DNA of 64,000 nucleotides from Gordonia namibiensis NBRC 108229 (lineage in GTDB: Bacteria > Actinomycetota > Actinomycetes > Mycobacteriales > Mycobacteriaceae), in NCBI RefSeq assembly GCF_000298235.1, contig NZ_BAHE01000052.1, positions 17,391 to 81,390 on the forward strand, read 5' to 3'. The translations under genes were made by a program, and so were the position numbers. Numbering within the stretch: position 1 is the first letter of the stretch; each line of letters starts with the position of its first letter. The notes beneath the pieces were generated by a model, which saw nothing but the letters and a program-made list of their open reading frames with translations, was not told the DNA's origin and did no database searches. Below are positions 18,429 to 33,400 of this stretch, one piece after another.

Positions 18429-21400
18429 CACGGCACCTCCCGCAGCTCGGCAACGGTGAGTGCTCGGTCCGGGTCGGCCGCCACGGTCTCGAGGATCGCT
18501 CGCATCCGGTCGACGACGCATTCCGCAGTCGCCGTGTCGAACAGTGCCACCGGGTGCAGCAGCGTTCCGGTGAGTCCGGCGGGACCATCGGCGTCGCGGA
18601 CTTCGAGCACGGTGAACTCCAACTCGTGCTTGGCCACGGTGTTCGCAATCGGCTCCCTACTGATCCGCACGCCGCCGAGGTCGATCTCGTTCATCCCGGC
18701 GTCATCCGCCCCGGCCTGCTGCAGGATCAGAGTCGCGGGGAAAAGCGGGTGTCCCGACGATCCGGCCGGGTCCCGCTCGAGACCGAGGGCTGTCGCCAGT
18801 TCGGGAGTCGAGATGTCCGGGTGGGCGAGGCCGTCGAGAAGCTGCTGGTGGACGTCGCGGGTCAGGTCGGCGAAGGCACGAGAGTCCGTGGCGTCGAGTC
18901 GCATCGGCAGGTCCTCGGCGAAGTTGCCGATGACTCCGTCGAGCGAGACATGCGACCGGTTGGCGTCGGCCGTGCCGACGCGCACATCGGGGTCGCCGGC
19001 CAGGTCGGCCAGGATCACCGCGAACGCAGCCTGGAGCACGGCGAACATGCTCGACGATTGGTCCCGCGCGTATCGGTCTAGCGCCGTGTGCACCTCGGCA
19101 TCGAGCCCGAATACGACCGTCGCACCGGCTGATTCCCAGCGCTCCGGACGCGGACGGTCGGTGCGGAGAGCGGGGCCGGTACCGGGTCCCCGCGTGCCGG
19201 CAGTCAGCCGCTTCGTCCAGTAGGCGAACTGACGCTCCCGATCGGCGTCGAGGATCTCGGTCCGCCAGCGCGCATAGTCGCGGAACCGGACGCCCGGTTC
19301 GGGCAGTACCGATGCGGTCTCCGTGTCGGAACTCCGGGCGACGAATGCGGTGACGAGATCGCGGGTCAGCGGGCCCATCGACTGGCCGTCGACGCTGAGG
19401 TGGTGCGTGACGAGCACCAACACGTGGGTTCGCGGGTCGAGACGCAGCAACTGCAGCCGCAGCGGGGGACCGTTCACCACATCGATCTCCGCCCAGGCCA
19501 GGTCGGTGAGCACGCGTTCGAGATCGCCGGCTGCGACGTCCCGCGGTTCGAGTCCGCGACCGATGAGGTCAGCGACGCCACCGGTCGGCAACACGACGAG
19601 TTCGGGGCCGTTCTCCGCCTGGACATGTCGGGTGCGGAGCGACTCGTGGCGGTCGACGACGTCGACCAGGGCCGCGTGCAAGACCGCGACCAGAGACTCG
19701 GTGTCGAGGTCTCCGGAGAAACGCACGGCGACCGGCACATTCCAGTCGGCTCCGGCACCGCTGTTCACGGCCTCCCAGATCCGACGCTGCGCCGGCGCGA
19801 GCGGCGCCGGGTCGTCGTCGTGGCCTCGGACCAGTTCCGGCACATCGACTCCGGACGGGTCGAGTGCGGGCAGTGCGTCGATCTGCGCGGCGAGGTCAGC
19901 GACGTCGACCGCGTCGAACAGCATCCGCACCGGGATCCGACGGCCGAGCTCGGCCTCGAGGAGCGCCGCCACCCGCGTCGCCGACAGCGAGTTGCCGCCG
20001 GCGTCGAAGAAGTTGTCGCTCAGGCCGATCCGTGCCGCGCCGGTGACCTCGGCGATCACCGTGGCCACGCGCTGTTGCAGCTCGGTCTGCGGCGCCTCGT
20101 AGGCACGCTCGGCGATCCGCGGTCGAGGTAGACGTGCCCGGTCGATCTTGCCGTTGCCGTTGGTGGGAAGCGTGTCGAGGACATGCACTTCGGGACGCAG
20201 ATAGGACGGCAGCAGCTGAGCGGCCTCGCGCCGGACGACCTCGGCCTGCGCGTCGTCGCCCGTCACGAATCCGACGACCCGATCCTGCCCATCGGCACCG
20301 GCACGAGCAACGACCACCGCATCCACCACGCCGGTGCATCGCCGGAGCGCCGCCTCGATCTCGCCGGGCTCGATTCGGAAGCCGCGCACCTTGAGCTGGT
20401 GATCCGTGCGGCCCAGGTAGTCGAGCGAGCCATCCCGGTTGCGCCGCACCAGGTCTCCGGTGCGATACATCCGTGCGCCGGATCCGTCGATGCCGTACGG
20501 GTCGGCGACGAACGCCGCCGAGGTCCGCGCCGGGTCTGCGTGATAGCCGCGAGCCAGTTGGATTCCGCCCAGGTAGAGCTCACCGGCGACTCCGACGGGG
20601 ACCGGTTGGAGCCGTGAATCCAGGATGCGGATGGACACGGTCGGCTGTGGGGAGCCGATCGGGACGCGGCCGGTCGGCAGCGCCGTCACCTCGTGTCCGG
20701 TGACGCTGACCGCCGCCTCGGTGGGGCCGTACAGGTTGTGCACCAGGGTCTTCGGTGCCGCGGACCGCATTCTGTTCACGAGCTCGGCGGGGAGTTCCTC
20801 ACCGATGCACAGTGCGGTGGTCAGCGTGGCCGGTGGGTCGCCGGCGTCGAGGACCATGCCCAGGGCCGACGGCACGGTCGGCAGGACGGTGATGCGGTGG
20901 CGGTCGAGGATGTGGAGCAGTTCGGCGCCGTCGCGTTCGGCACCCGGTTCGGCGAGGACGACGCGTGCCCCGGTACCGAGGGCCCACCAGTACTCCCACA
21001 CCGACAGGTCGAAGCCCGCGGAGGTCTTGATCAGTACCGAGTCCCCCGGACCCATCGGATACCGGTGTTGCATCCAGCGCAGCTGTTCGCCGACGGCCGC
21101 GTGGGACATGCTCACGCCCTTGGGGATTCCGGTGGATCCGGAGGTGAACAGCACGTAGGCCGTGGTCTCGGGATGGGGCGCCGGGAACTCGCACGCACCT
21201 GGCCCGGCGGTGAGGTTCAGCGAGCCGACGTCCAGCAGTTCGAGATCACAGTAGGGGCGCGCGTCGGGAGCATCCGGACCGGCACCGAGTACGAGGACCG
21301 GGTCGGCGACGTCGAGGATCATCGAGGCGCGTTCCGACGCTGAGAGATCCACCGGCACGTAGGCGGCGCCGACGGTGGCCACCGCGTACATCGCGAGTAG

Positions 21401-24400
21401 CTGCAGCAGGCCGCGGGGCGCGGTGATCGCCACACGGTCGTCGGGTCCGGCGCCGTGATCGGCGACGATGCGTGCGAGCGTCGTGACCTGCTGGGCGAAC
21501 TCGCGATACGACACCACGCGGTCTCCGACGACCACCGCATCGGCGTCGGGGGTGCGGGCCGCCTGGGCGTGGAACGCCGCCGCGAGGCCTTCGTTCTGCT
21601 CCACCGCCGCGTCCGCATCGGGTCGAAGTGCGGTCATCGTGAGGGAGCGTTGCTCCTCTTCCGACAGCACTGCCAGGTCCCCCACCGCCCGGTCCGGGGT
21701 GTCGACGAACGCGGTGAGGATGCGCTGGTAGCGCTCGACGAACTCGCCCGCGGTCAGGGCGTCGAAAAGGTCGGTGGCGTAGACCAACTGGCCGGTCAAT
21801 CCGTCGGGTTGTCCGTCGTTGTCGAACATGTCGGCCAGCGTGAGGTGCAGGTCGAACTCGGCGACCTCGACGTCGTCGTCGATGATCTCGACCGCGAGGC
21901 CGGGCAGGGACAGATCCATCGATCCGATGTTCTGGAACGACAGCGCCGTCTGGAAGACCGGGTGATGGGACGGCGACCGCGGCAGGTCGAGTTCTTCCAC
22001 GATTCGGTCGAACGGCACCAGCGCGTTCGAGAATGCGTGGAGCGAGGCTTCTTTCGACGCATCGATCGCGTCTTCCACGGTCGCGGAACTGTCGATGACC
22101 GTCCGCAGTGCGAGCATGTTCACGAACATGCCGGCGACCCGATCGAGGTGTTGTTCGCCGCGGCCCGCGATCGGGGTGCCGATGACGACGTCGCGGTTGT
22201 CGCCGAGTCGGCCGAGGAGCACGGCCAGCGCGGCGTGCGCAACCATGAACGGCGTGGCGCCGAGCCGGTTGGCCGCCTCGACGATCCGCAGGTGCAGGTC
22301 TGCGTCGACCGCGAAATCGATCCGCGCCCCACGACCGCTCGGGTGTGCCGGCCGGGGCCGGTCGAGCGGCAGGTCGACGACCGGCGGCGCCCCGCGCAGT
22401 CGCTCCTGCCACCCGCGCAGCTGGGCATCCGCGATCCCCTCGTCGAGGACTGCCCGTTGCCAGAGTGCGTAGTCGGCGTACTGCACCGACGGCGCGCTGA
22501 TCGCCGGACTCGCCCCGGCGTAGTCGCTCGCCAGCTCACCGGCCAGCGTCACCATCGTCAGGCCGTCGGCGCAGATGTGGTGGGCGACCAGCACGAAGAC
22601 GTGCTCGTCGGGTCCCACGTCGTCGACTCGCAACAGTACGGCCCGGATGGGCGGTTGTGCCGTGACGTCGAAGGTCGTCCGGGTGATGCCACGGATGGCG
22701 TTGTCCAGGCCGTCACGACGGGCCGTGATCGTCTCGAGAACGGTCGGCGTCGAGTCGGCGGCCAAGACGACCTGATGCGGGCCGTCTGCGCTGTCGGGGT
22801 AGATCGTCCGGAAGACCTCATGCCGGACCAGTAGTCCGTGTAACGCCGCTCTGAAGGCGGCGAGGTCGAGGTGCCCGGTCAGGCGCAACACGATCGGGAT
22901 GTTCTCGGTGAGTGCGCCGGGATCGAACCGGTTGAGAAACCACATGCGCTGCTGCGCGGGCGACAGCGGGATCTGTCCGGGCCGTGCTATTTCCCCGAGG
23001 ACCGGACCGACGCGCAGCGTCGACGAATCGAGTCGAGTGGCGAGCGCCTGGGCGGTCGGTGCGTCGAACAGATCGCGGACCGACACTTCCCGCCCCGAAC
23101 GAGCACGGATGCGCGCAACGACCTGCGCGCCGATGAGCGAGTTGCCACCGGCATCGAAGAAGTTGTCGGTGGCGCCCACCCGCTCGCGTCCGAGGAGCTC
23201 GGCGAACACCTCGGTCACCAGCACCTCGTGGGCGGTGGCGGGGGCGACGTGGGCGGTGAGGACGGCGAATGTCGCCGCCGGCAGCGCGCGCAGGTCTACC
23301 TTGCCCGCCGGTGTCAGCGGGATGGCGTCGATCTCGACGATCGCGGCCGGGATCGCGTGGCCGGGCAGAGTTTCTCGTAGGTGGTCGAGCAGGACGTGCG
23401 GATCGACGGCGTCGATTGCCGGGACGACGTGGGCGACGAGGGCGGCATTTCCGTCCGGGCCGGCCTGTGCGGTGACGACCGCCGCCCGGACCTGTGGATG
23501 TGTGCGCAGCAGCGCCTCGATCTCGCCGGTCTCGATGCGATGACCGCGGATCTTGAGCTGGTGGTCGATACGTCCACGGTGAACCAGTGCGGGACCGCCG
23601 GATTCGGCGTCGGCGCGGACCTGCACCAGGTCGCCGGTGCGGTAACGACGCGATCCGGGCGGGCCGTCGGGGTCGGCGACGAAAGTCGCCGCGGTCAGGG
23701 CCGCACGACCGTGATACCCGCGAGCCAATCCCGTTCCGGCCAGGTAGAGTTCGCCGCTCACACCGGGTGTGCAGGGCGCCAGCGCGGTGTCGAGGACCGC
23801 GACGCGTGTGCCGATGATGCCGCGCCCGATGGACATCGGTTCGGTGTCGGACTCGGTCATCGGCCCGGCGAGCGTTCCCATGATGGTCGACTCGGTGGGA
23901 CCGTAGGCGTTGAAGAACCGCACACCGGAGGCGATCCAGCGCTGCGCGATCGTCGGCGAGCAGGCGTCACCGCCGACGATGACCGTCCGCAGGTGCGGGA
24001 GATCCTCGGGTTCGATGGTGTCGAGTACGCCTGGGGTGAGGAAGGCGTGGGTGATGCGTTCGCGGCGGAGCAGGTCGGCGAGGTCGTCGGATCCGTAGAT
24101 GTCGGTGGGCGCGACGATGGTCGTGGCGCCCACGTCGGTCGCCATCAGCAGTTCGAGCACGGCGGCGTCGAAGCTCGGTGACGCGAAGTGCAGGACGCGG
24201 CTGTCGCGGTCCACGCCGTAGCGGCGCTGTTCGGTGACGAACGACGCGACGCCGCGGTGCGTGATCGCGACGGCCTTGGGTCGTCCAGTGGAGCCCGACG
24301 TGAAGATCAGGTAGGCCAGCTGGTCGAGGTGGCGCGGTGCACGCAGTTCGTCGTCGGCGATCGGACCGGACGGGAGAGCTGTGAGTTCGGCGTCGGTGTC

Positions 24401-27400
24401 CGCGTCGTCGATAACCAGGAGGTCGACGTCCTGCCCGACCACCTGTTCGCCGAATCCGGTGGTGGTGACGATGATCGACGCGCCGGAATCGCGGAGCATG
24501 AATGCGATCCGATCGGCGGGATAGGACGGGTCGACGGGAACGAAGGCGGCTCCAGCGGCGGCGACGGCGCGTGTCGCGACGACCGACCAGACGGATCGCG
24601 GGAGGGCGAGGGCCACAACTGTTTCCGGACCGGCGCCACGAGCGATGAGGGCACGCGCCAATCGGTGGACACGTCTTCCGACCTCGTCGGCGTCGAATGC
24701 CCGCCACTCACGGCAGTCGTCGTATCCGACCAGGCGGTGATCCGGGTGGCTGATCGCGTCGGCGAAGAATGCCGGCGTGGGGGCGTCGGACCCCGACCCG
24801 GCGGCCAGCGTGGCCCGCTCGTGATCGTCGAGCAGGTCCAGGGCACGCAGGGGTGTCGCCGGGGTCGCTGTGGCGGCACCGATCGCTCGGCCGAGTCGGG
24901 CGAGGATGCCTGCGGCGGTCGAGTTCCGGTAGACGTCGGGCCGATGGATCAGCGCGAGGTCGAGGCCCCCGTCGGCGGTCGGTGTCGCGGTGAACTCCAG
25001 GTCGAAGCGGGCAACCGGGATGTCGAGGCGTACCGCCCGGGCCCCGGTGGCGCCGCCGTCGCGCGCGGCAGCAGGATGGTCGCCGTCGACGGTCAGGGTC
25101 GCCTGGATCAGCGGATGGCGGGATCCGCTGCGCGACAGACCCAGATGGTCGATGATCTCCTCGACATCGAGTTCGCCGTGATCGATTGCGTCGACCACGA
25201 CGTCACGCGAACGTGTGACCAGCGCGTCGAAGCCGGCGTGCGGATCGACGTCCAGTCGTAGCGGCACCATCGTGACGAACATGCCGACCAGATCTGCGAC
25301 GGCCGCCTCGGACCGTCCGGAGGTCGGGGTTCCGATGACGATGTCCCGCCCCTGCCCGGATCGGCTCAAAGTGAGGGCGAGTGCTGCGTGCAGGACGCCG
25401 AAGACGGTGCTGCCGGTGCGATCCGCGAGGGTGCGGATTCGATCGGCCGCGCCGGGTCCGAGCGTCACGTGGTGGACCTCGGGTGCGCCGCCGTCGGCGT
25501 CGGCCTCGGGCGCCGACAGCGACGGGGCCCCCTCGAGCGCCGATTTCCAGTAGGAGAGATGGGCGGCCAGCTCCGAGGACGGGTCCTCAACGATGCCGAG
25601 CCGCGCGGCCCGGCGGACGACATGGTCGGCGTATTGGATGGGCAGCGGGCTCCACGCGGGGGCGCCACCGGCCAGGCGCGCGGTGAAGGCCTGTTCGAGG
25701 TCACGGGCGAGGACGCGTAGCGACCAGCCGTCGGCCGCGACGTGGTGGACGGCGAGCACGACGACCGTCTCGTGTTCCAGTTCCCGGACGACGATCTTCA
25801 GGGGCAGATCCTCGGAGAGGTCGATGGTCGCCGACAGGGCCGCACGGACCGCGTCCTCTTCCGACGAGGGTCCTTCGACCACGAGCGATTCGAGAACGAC
25901 GACCACCGGATCGAGGTCGTACTCGCCGGGCGCGAGGATGACCTGGCGCGGGCCGGTGGCGCCCTCGGGGTAGACGGTCCGCAGGATCTCGTGGCGTTCG
26001 ATCACGTCGCCGACCGCAGCCCGCAACGCCTCACGATCAAGTCTCAGCGGGAGCCGGATCGGCGCGACGATGAGGTACTCCGACGACGCCGGATCGATCC
26101 GATTGTGCAGCCACATCTGCAGCTGTGCAGGTGCCAGCGGAAGCACCTCGGGACGCGCGATCTCGGTGACCGGCGCCTCGCTGCTCCGGGTGGCGTCGGC
26201 GGTGGCGGCGAGGGCGGCCGCGGTTCGGCCGTCGAACACCGCACGTACCGGAACCCGGACGCCGAGCTTCTCGGCGATACCGGCGACCAGCCGAGTCGCG
26301 ACCAGGGAGTTGCCACCGGCGGCGAAGAAGTCGTCGTCGACGCCGACGTGATCGCCGAGGACGTCCCGGATGAGCGTCAGCACAACACCTTCGGTCGGTG
26401 TCCGGGCTTCGGTGTCACCACCGACGGTGGCGACCGGTGTCTCGGGTGCCGGCAGGGCGCGGCGGTCGACCTTGCCGCTCGTCGTCGTCGGCAGGGCGTC
26501 GGAGAGCAGGATGTGGGTCGGCACCATGTGGTCGGGCAGGTGCGCGGTGAGGTGGGCGCGAAGCTCGGCAGCGGTGATCGAAGCACTGCTACCCAGCACG
26601 ACGTGCGCGACGAGCTGAGTGCCGACGCGCGGGTCGTCGTGGATCACGACGACGGCGGACCGCACCTCCGGATGCGACGACGCGACGGCCTCGATCTCAC
26701 CGAGTTCGACGCGCTGGCCACGGACCTTGACCTGGAAGTCGCTCCGTCCGAGGTAATCCAGGACGGGTGCGGAGTCGTCGGCCGTACGACGCCAGCGCAC
26801 CAGATCGCCGGTGCGGTACAGGCGTTCACCGTTCCCCCACGGCGAGGCGACGAATCGGGTTGCGGTGAGGTCCGGTCGGGCGTGGTAACCCCGGGCCAGT
26901 TGCACACCACCCAGGTACAGCTCGCCGGTCACGCCGCCGGGAACGGGGCGCAGCCGGTGATCGAGCACGTGAACGGTGTTCCCGGCCATCGGGCGGCCGA
27001 TCGAGATCGGGGTGCCGTCGATGGTGGCGGAGACCTCTACGGCCGTCACGTCAACGGCAGCCTCGGTCGGCCCGTACAGATTGTGCAACGCGGCGGCCGT
27101 CCGCGCGCGGCCTGCTTGCGCCGTCGGAACCGTCAGCGCCTCACCGCTGGTGAAGATCATACGGAGCGAGGTGAGATCGGCATCAGCAGGAATGGTGGCC
27201 AGGAAGGCGTCGAGCATCGTCGGCACGAAGTGGATCACCGTCACCCGGTGCTCGCCGATCACCTCGGCCAGTGCTGCGGGGTCACGGTGGGCGTCGGGTT
27301 CGGCGAGGACGAGGTCGGCGCCGGTGACCAAGGGCCAGAACAGTTCCCACACCGAGACGTCGAAGGTGATCGGCGTCTTCTGCAGGACGACGTCACGGCC

Positions 27401-30400
27401 GTCGATCGGGTACTGCCGCTGCATCCACGCGAGTCGGTTGACGATGGCCTCGTGGGTGACGCTGACCGCTTTCGGCACGCCCGTCGAGCCAGAGGTGAAC
27501 AGGACGTAGGCGGGATGTCCGGGTCGGAGCGGGCTGACCCGGTCCGCGTCGGTGATCGGGGTGTCACAGCGGTCGAGCTGCAGGTCGGTCGGATCGAGGA
27601 GACGATCGGCGAAGGCAGCCGGGATTCGGAGCGCGTCGTCCGGAGCGGAGAAGATCCGGACAGGATCGGCGGTCTCGAGCATCGCGGCGATACGCGGGGC
27701 GGGAGCCGCGAGATCGATCGGTACGTAGGCTCCGCCGGCGGCAACAACGGCATGGATCGCGACCAGCATGTCGACCGACCGCGGTACGGCGACCGCGACC
27801 GTCCGCTCCGGCCCCACCCCGGCGTCGATCAGCGCGCGAGCGGAGCGAGCCACGCGTCGCGCGAAGTCGGCGGCCGAGATCCTCTGCTCGGCGTCGACGA
27901 CCTGTCCGGCGGCGTCACCGGCCAGTGCATCGGGAAGCGTGCGTACAGCGGGTACGACGGGCGACGGCCCGCCACTTCCCCACTGCCGGACCGTCCGGTC
28001 CAGCTGCGGAGCGTCGAGGAGCGTCAGCTCGTGCACGCGCGAGTGTGGTTGCCCGACGAGCTGTTCCAGGATGCGTAGCAGGTTGTCGGCGAACCCGGCG
28101 ACGGTGTCGCGGTCGAACAGGTCGGTGGCATAGGTCCAGCGGGCTCGCACCGGCTCGTCCAGACCGTCGATGACCTGCGGCATGTCAACGGTCAGGTGGA
28201 GGTCGAAGCGGGCCACCGGCACGTCGATCGACAGCGGGGTCGCGGTGAGTTCGCCGCCGACGATCGGCCCCGGGACCGGGTCGCCGAAGGCGAGCATCAC
28301 CTGGAAGACCGGGTGGTGCGCACCGCCGCGGTCGGGCTCGTACTCGTCCGCGAGCTCGTCGAACGGTATCTCCGAGTTGGTCAGTGCAGCAACGTCACCC
28401 GCCCGAACCGCGTCGATCAGGTCCTCGACGGGGCGGTCCTCGTCGATCCGGGTGCGGAGCACCACGGTCTCGACGAACATGCCGACCAGGTCGTCGAGCA
28501 CTTCGCTACCGCGTCCCGACACGGGCGTACCCACAACGATGTCGGACGTACCGGACAACCGCGCGAGGAGGACCGCGAGCGCAGCGTGGACGAGATGGAA
28601 CACCGTGGCGCGCCGGGTCTGTGCGATCGCCGCGAGTTCCCCGACCAGAGCAGGGTCGATGCCGAACTCGACGGTGCTGCCGTGATGAGTCGGTTGCGCG
28701 GGCCGATTGCGGTCGCCAGGCAGCGGAAGAGGTCCGGGCAGATCCGTGAGCGCCCGCCGCCAGTGGTCACGCTGGCGGGTGATGCTCGGATGGGCGCCCC
28801 GCTCCCCGGTGTCGCCGAGAAGCGTCGACTGCCACATCGTGTAGTCCGCGTACTGAGCCTGCAACGGTTCGCGGGTCGGCGTGGTCCCGGCGGCCGCGGC
28901 GAGATAGTTGTCGAGCAGGTCGGCGACGAGCGGACCCATCGACCATCCGTCGGCGGCGATGTGGTGGACGACGATCACGATGACGTACGACGCGGGTGCG
29001 GTGTGGAACACCGCGACCCGGAACGGGATTCGGCCGGCCAGGTCGAAGCCGCGGTTGGCGACCTCGGCGATGTGATCCTCGACGCGACTGATCACCTCGG
29101 CGTTCACCCCGCTGAGGTCGATCTCCGCGGTCTGGAGGGCCTCCTCGGTGGGCAGCACGTGCTGACGGGGTATCCCGGCGTCGGCGGGGTAGATCGTGCG
29201 GAGGACCTCATGCCGGTCGAGCACTCCGGTCACGGCGGTCCGGAGCGCGTGGGCGTCGAGTGGTCCGTCGACCTGAACGGCGAACGGCAGGTTGTAGAGC
29301 GCGGTCCCGGGCGTGATCTGGTCGAGCAGCCACATCCGACGCTGGGCCCGCGACACCGGCAGGATCGTGGGACGCGGCCGAGCGATGAGCCGGGGTCGGT
29401 CGGAAGTTGCGGTCGCGTCGACGGCCTGCGCAAGGTCGGCGATCACGGGTGACTCGAAGACGGCACGAACTGGGAGGTCGACGCCGAGGACGGCGGCGAT
29501 TCGACCCGAGAGTCTCGCCGCCATCAGCGAATTGCCACCGAGGTCGAAGTAATCGTCGGTCACACCGATCACCCGGTTCGCGTCGGCGGGGAGCAGGTCG
29601 TCGAGGATGCCGACGAGGATTCGCTCGGTGGCGGTCCGCGGCGCGACGTGCTCGCGCTCGGCGCGCGGCGGTTCGGGCAGCGCATTGCGGTCGACCTTGC
29701 CGTGGATTCCGCGCGGCAGTTTGTCGAGGACGATCGCGGAGACCGGGGCCATGTAGGCGGGGAGCCGGTTGCGCAGGTCGGCGAGAACCGCGGCCGGATC
29801 GAGCACGTCCGGGTTGCCCGGTGCGGGAACGAGGTAGGCGGTGAGGGTGTCGCCGTGATGGGCGGCCACCGCGGCGGCGGCGATCCGTGGATCGGCGGCG
29901 AGCGCCGACTCGATCTCGCCCAGTTCGATGCGCAGGCCGCGGATCTTGACCTGGAAGTCGTTGCGGCCGTGGAACTCGAGCACGCCGTCGGGACGGATGC
30001 GCGCGAGGTCACCGGTCCGGTACATCCGCTCGCCGGTACCTGCCGGGTCGGCGACGAAGCGGTCCGCGGTCAGGTCGGGACGTCGCTCGTAGGCAGTCGC
30101 CAACTGGACACCGCGCAGGTACAGCTCGCCGACGACGCCCAGGGGCACCTGATGCAGGCGGGTGTCGAGGACGACCGCGCCTGAATCATCTACTGGCACA
30201 CCGATGGCCACCGTCGGCGACGGTGTGGTCGAGGAAGACACGGGCGTGGGCGTCCACTCGTGGTGGGTGATGCCGACCGCTGCCTCGGTGGGTCCGTAGA
30301 GATTGAAAACACGCGCGCCGAGCACATCGGCGGCACGCTCGGCCGTCGACGGTGCCAATGCCTCGCCGATGCACAGCAGCCGGCCCACGGGATGCGGGGT

Positions 30401-33400
30401 TCCGGCCATGTCGGCGACCGCGTCGAGGTGCGCGTCGAGCAGGGATGGCACGAAGTGCGCCGCGGTGACCTCGGTGCGGGCGAAGAGGTCGGCGATGTAG
30501 CGGGGATCGCGGTGACCGTGCGCGGTCGCGATGACCAGACGGGCACCGTTGACGAGAGGCCAGAACAGTTCCCACACCGACAGGTCGAAGGTCAGGGCCG
30601 TCTTGAGGACGGTGATGTCGTCGGGGCCGAGGGGGAATTCCGCGGATTTCCATCGCAATTGGGCCGCGATCGCCCGGTGCGAGACCGCGACGCCCTTGGG
30701 CGTGCCCGTCGAGCCGGAGGTGTAGATGACGTAGGCCGTGTTCACCGGTCGCAGCGGCGCGACCCGTTCACCGCCGGTGACCGGCGAAGGGGCGGCCGGC
30801 GGAACAGCCGTCACGTCGATGACGTCGGCGTACTCCGGGATCGGGACTGTCGGCGGCCCTGCGGTCAGCACCACCGCCGGCCTGCAGGAGTCGACAACCA
30901 AGCGGGTCCGACGAGCCGGCGCGTCCGGGTCGACGGGGACGTAGGCGCCGCCCGCGGCCAGGACTGCCAGGACGGATTCGACGAGGGTCGCCGACCGTGA
31001 GATCGCGACCGCCACCCGTACCTCGGGACCGACCCCGGCGTCGATCAGGGTGCGGGCCAGTGAGTTCACGCGCGCCGACAGTTCCGCATAGGTCTGCGAC
31101 GACCCGGTGGCGTCGTCGTGGAGGGCGACGGCCTGCGGGTTTCGCGCGGCACCGCCGGCCAGGAGCCCGGTCAGGGTGGCGTCGTCGCGCCCGCTCACCG
31201 GCCCGGTCAGCATGTCGGAGACCGAGTCTGCGGCGAGGTCGCCGACCGGGGTGTCCGCGGCATCGAGGGCAGCGGACAGGAGCTCGACCCACAGCCGGTG
31301 CCAACGTTCGACGGTGTTGTGGTCGAACAGGTCCCGGTCGTAGTCCCACTGCACGCGCATCGTCGCCCGGCGTTGCGCTTCGCCGCCGTGACCCGATCCG
31401 CCCTGCTCCACGACGGTCAGGTGCAGATCGGACTTCGCCACTCCCAGCGACATTTCGAGGATCTCGGCGTCGACCCCGTCGAGAGTGAGCTGTGCCGGCG
31501 CGATGTTCTGATAGGAGAATCCGACCTGGAAGAGCGGGTGATGGGCCGCGGAACGTCGTGGCCGGACCGCGTCGACGAGGCGGTCGAACGGCACGTCGGC
31601 GTGCTCGAAGGCGTCGAGGTCGACCGTCCGCACCTGCGAGAGCAGTTCGGCGAAGGTCGAATTCGCGTCCAAGTGGGTCCGCAGCACGACGGTGCCGACG
31701 AACATGCCGACCAGGTCGGCCAGATCCCGGTGGTGGCGGCCGGCGACCGGGGTGCCGACGGCGATGTCGTCGGTTCCGCTGAGCCGCGACAGCAGGATCG
31801 CGAGGACGCTGTGGGCGACCATGAACGGCGTCGTCCCGGTGTTCCGTGCGACCGTGCGCATCCGGTCGACCAGCTCGGCGTCGATCTCGGCGTGTAGTTC
31901 ACCGCCGCGCATCCGGGGGTGCGCCGGTCGCGGGCGGTCCGTCGGCAGCGCGAGGAGATCGGGTAGACCGCTCAGATGCCGTTGCCAGTAGTCGAGTTGG
32001 ACGGCGGCGACCGACGACGGGTCGGCCTCCTCGCCCATCACGTCGAGATGCCACAGCGTGTAGTCCCGATAGGTCACCGGCAGCGGCATCCACTCGGGTG
32101 CGGTCCCGCCCCGGCGCGCCTGATAGGCGACGACGAGGTCCCGGGCCAGCGGTGCGGTCGACGAGCCGTCGGCGGCGATGTGGTGCACGACGGCCACGAG
32201 GACGTGGTCGTCCGTGCCGACGGCGAGCAGCCGGATCATCACCGGCACTTGCTGTGCGACATCGAAACCGGTGGTCGCCAGCTCGGCCAGCCTGGCTTCG
32301 AGATCGTCGGTGACCTCCGGCTCGGTCAGGGTGCGCAGGTCGACTGCGGCGGCGGGCTCGACCTGCTGGACCGGACCGCGTGGACCGTTGGGGTAGACGG
32401 TGCGCAGGGTTTCGTGGCGCTCGACGACGTCGAGGATTGCGTCGTGTAGTGCCTGCCGATCGAGGGCCCCGCGCAGGCGGAGAGCCAGCGGGATGTTGAA
32501 AACCGGTGAGGCCGTGTCGAGCTGGTTGATGGCCCACATGCGGCGCTGGGCGGGCGACAGTGGCACCGCGCCGCCCGAGACACTGCGTCCGGCGCGGAGT
32601 TCGGGGATTCGACGGGTTGCCGGGTCCGCGAGCCGCGCGGCGAGGTCGGCGACCGTCGGTGACTCGAAGACCCAACGAACCGGTATGTCGGCGTCGAGTT
32701 GACCCGACAGCGTGGACACCATCCGGGTGGCGGACAGGGAGTCGCCGCCGAGGGCGAAGAAGTCGTCGGCCCGGCCCACCTGCGCGGCGCCGGTGCACTC
32801 GGCGAACGCGTCGGCGACGGCACGTTCGGTGTCGGTACGCGGCTCGGCGTAGGGCGCCGCCTGGATCGTGGGTACCGGCAGGGCCGCACGGTCGAGCTTT
32901 CCCGAAGTGGTGGTGGGTATCCGGTCGAGACGCAGGAACGCGGTCGGCACCATGTGTCCGGGGAGGACCGCCCGTAACTGCTCGCGAATGGCCCCGGTGT
33001 CGGCGGTTCCCGTGTAGTAACCGACGAGGTAAGTGTTTCCGGCAGCGTGGCTTCCGACAGCGTGGCTTCCGTCGGCGTGGCTTCCGTCGGGGGCCTGCAT
33101 CGTCTGCGGTTCGGTGACCGCGAGGTCGACGCCGGGAACGGCTCCGATCGCGGCATCGATCTCGCCGAGTTCGATGCGGAATCCGCGGATCTTCACCTGT
33201 CGGTCGGCGCGACCGAGATAGTCGAGCCGGTATGCGGCATCTTCGCCTTCGCCGGCCAGGCGCCAGCGGACCAGGTCGCCGGTCCGGTACATCCGTGCAC
33301 CCGCGGGACCCCACGGATCGGCCACGAACCGGGACGCGGTGAGGGCTTGTCGCCGGTGGTAGCCGAGCGCGACGCCCGCACCGCCGATGTAGAGCTCGCC

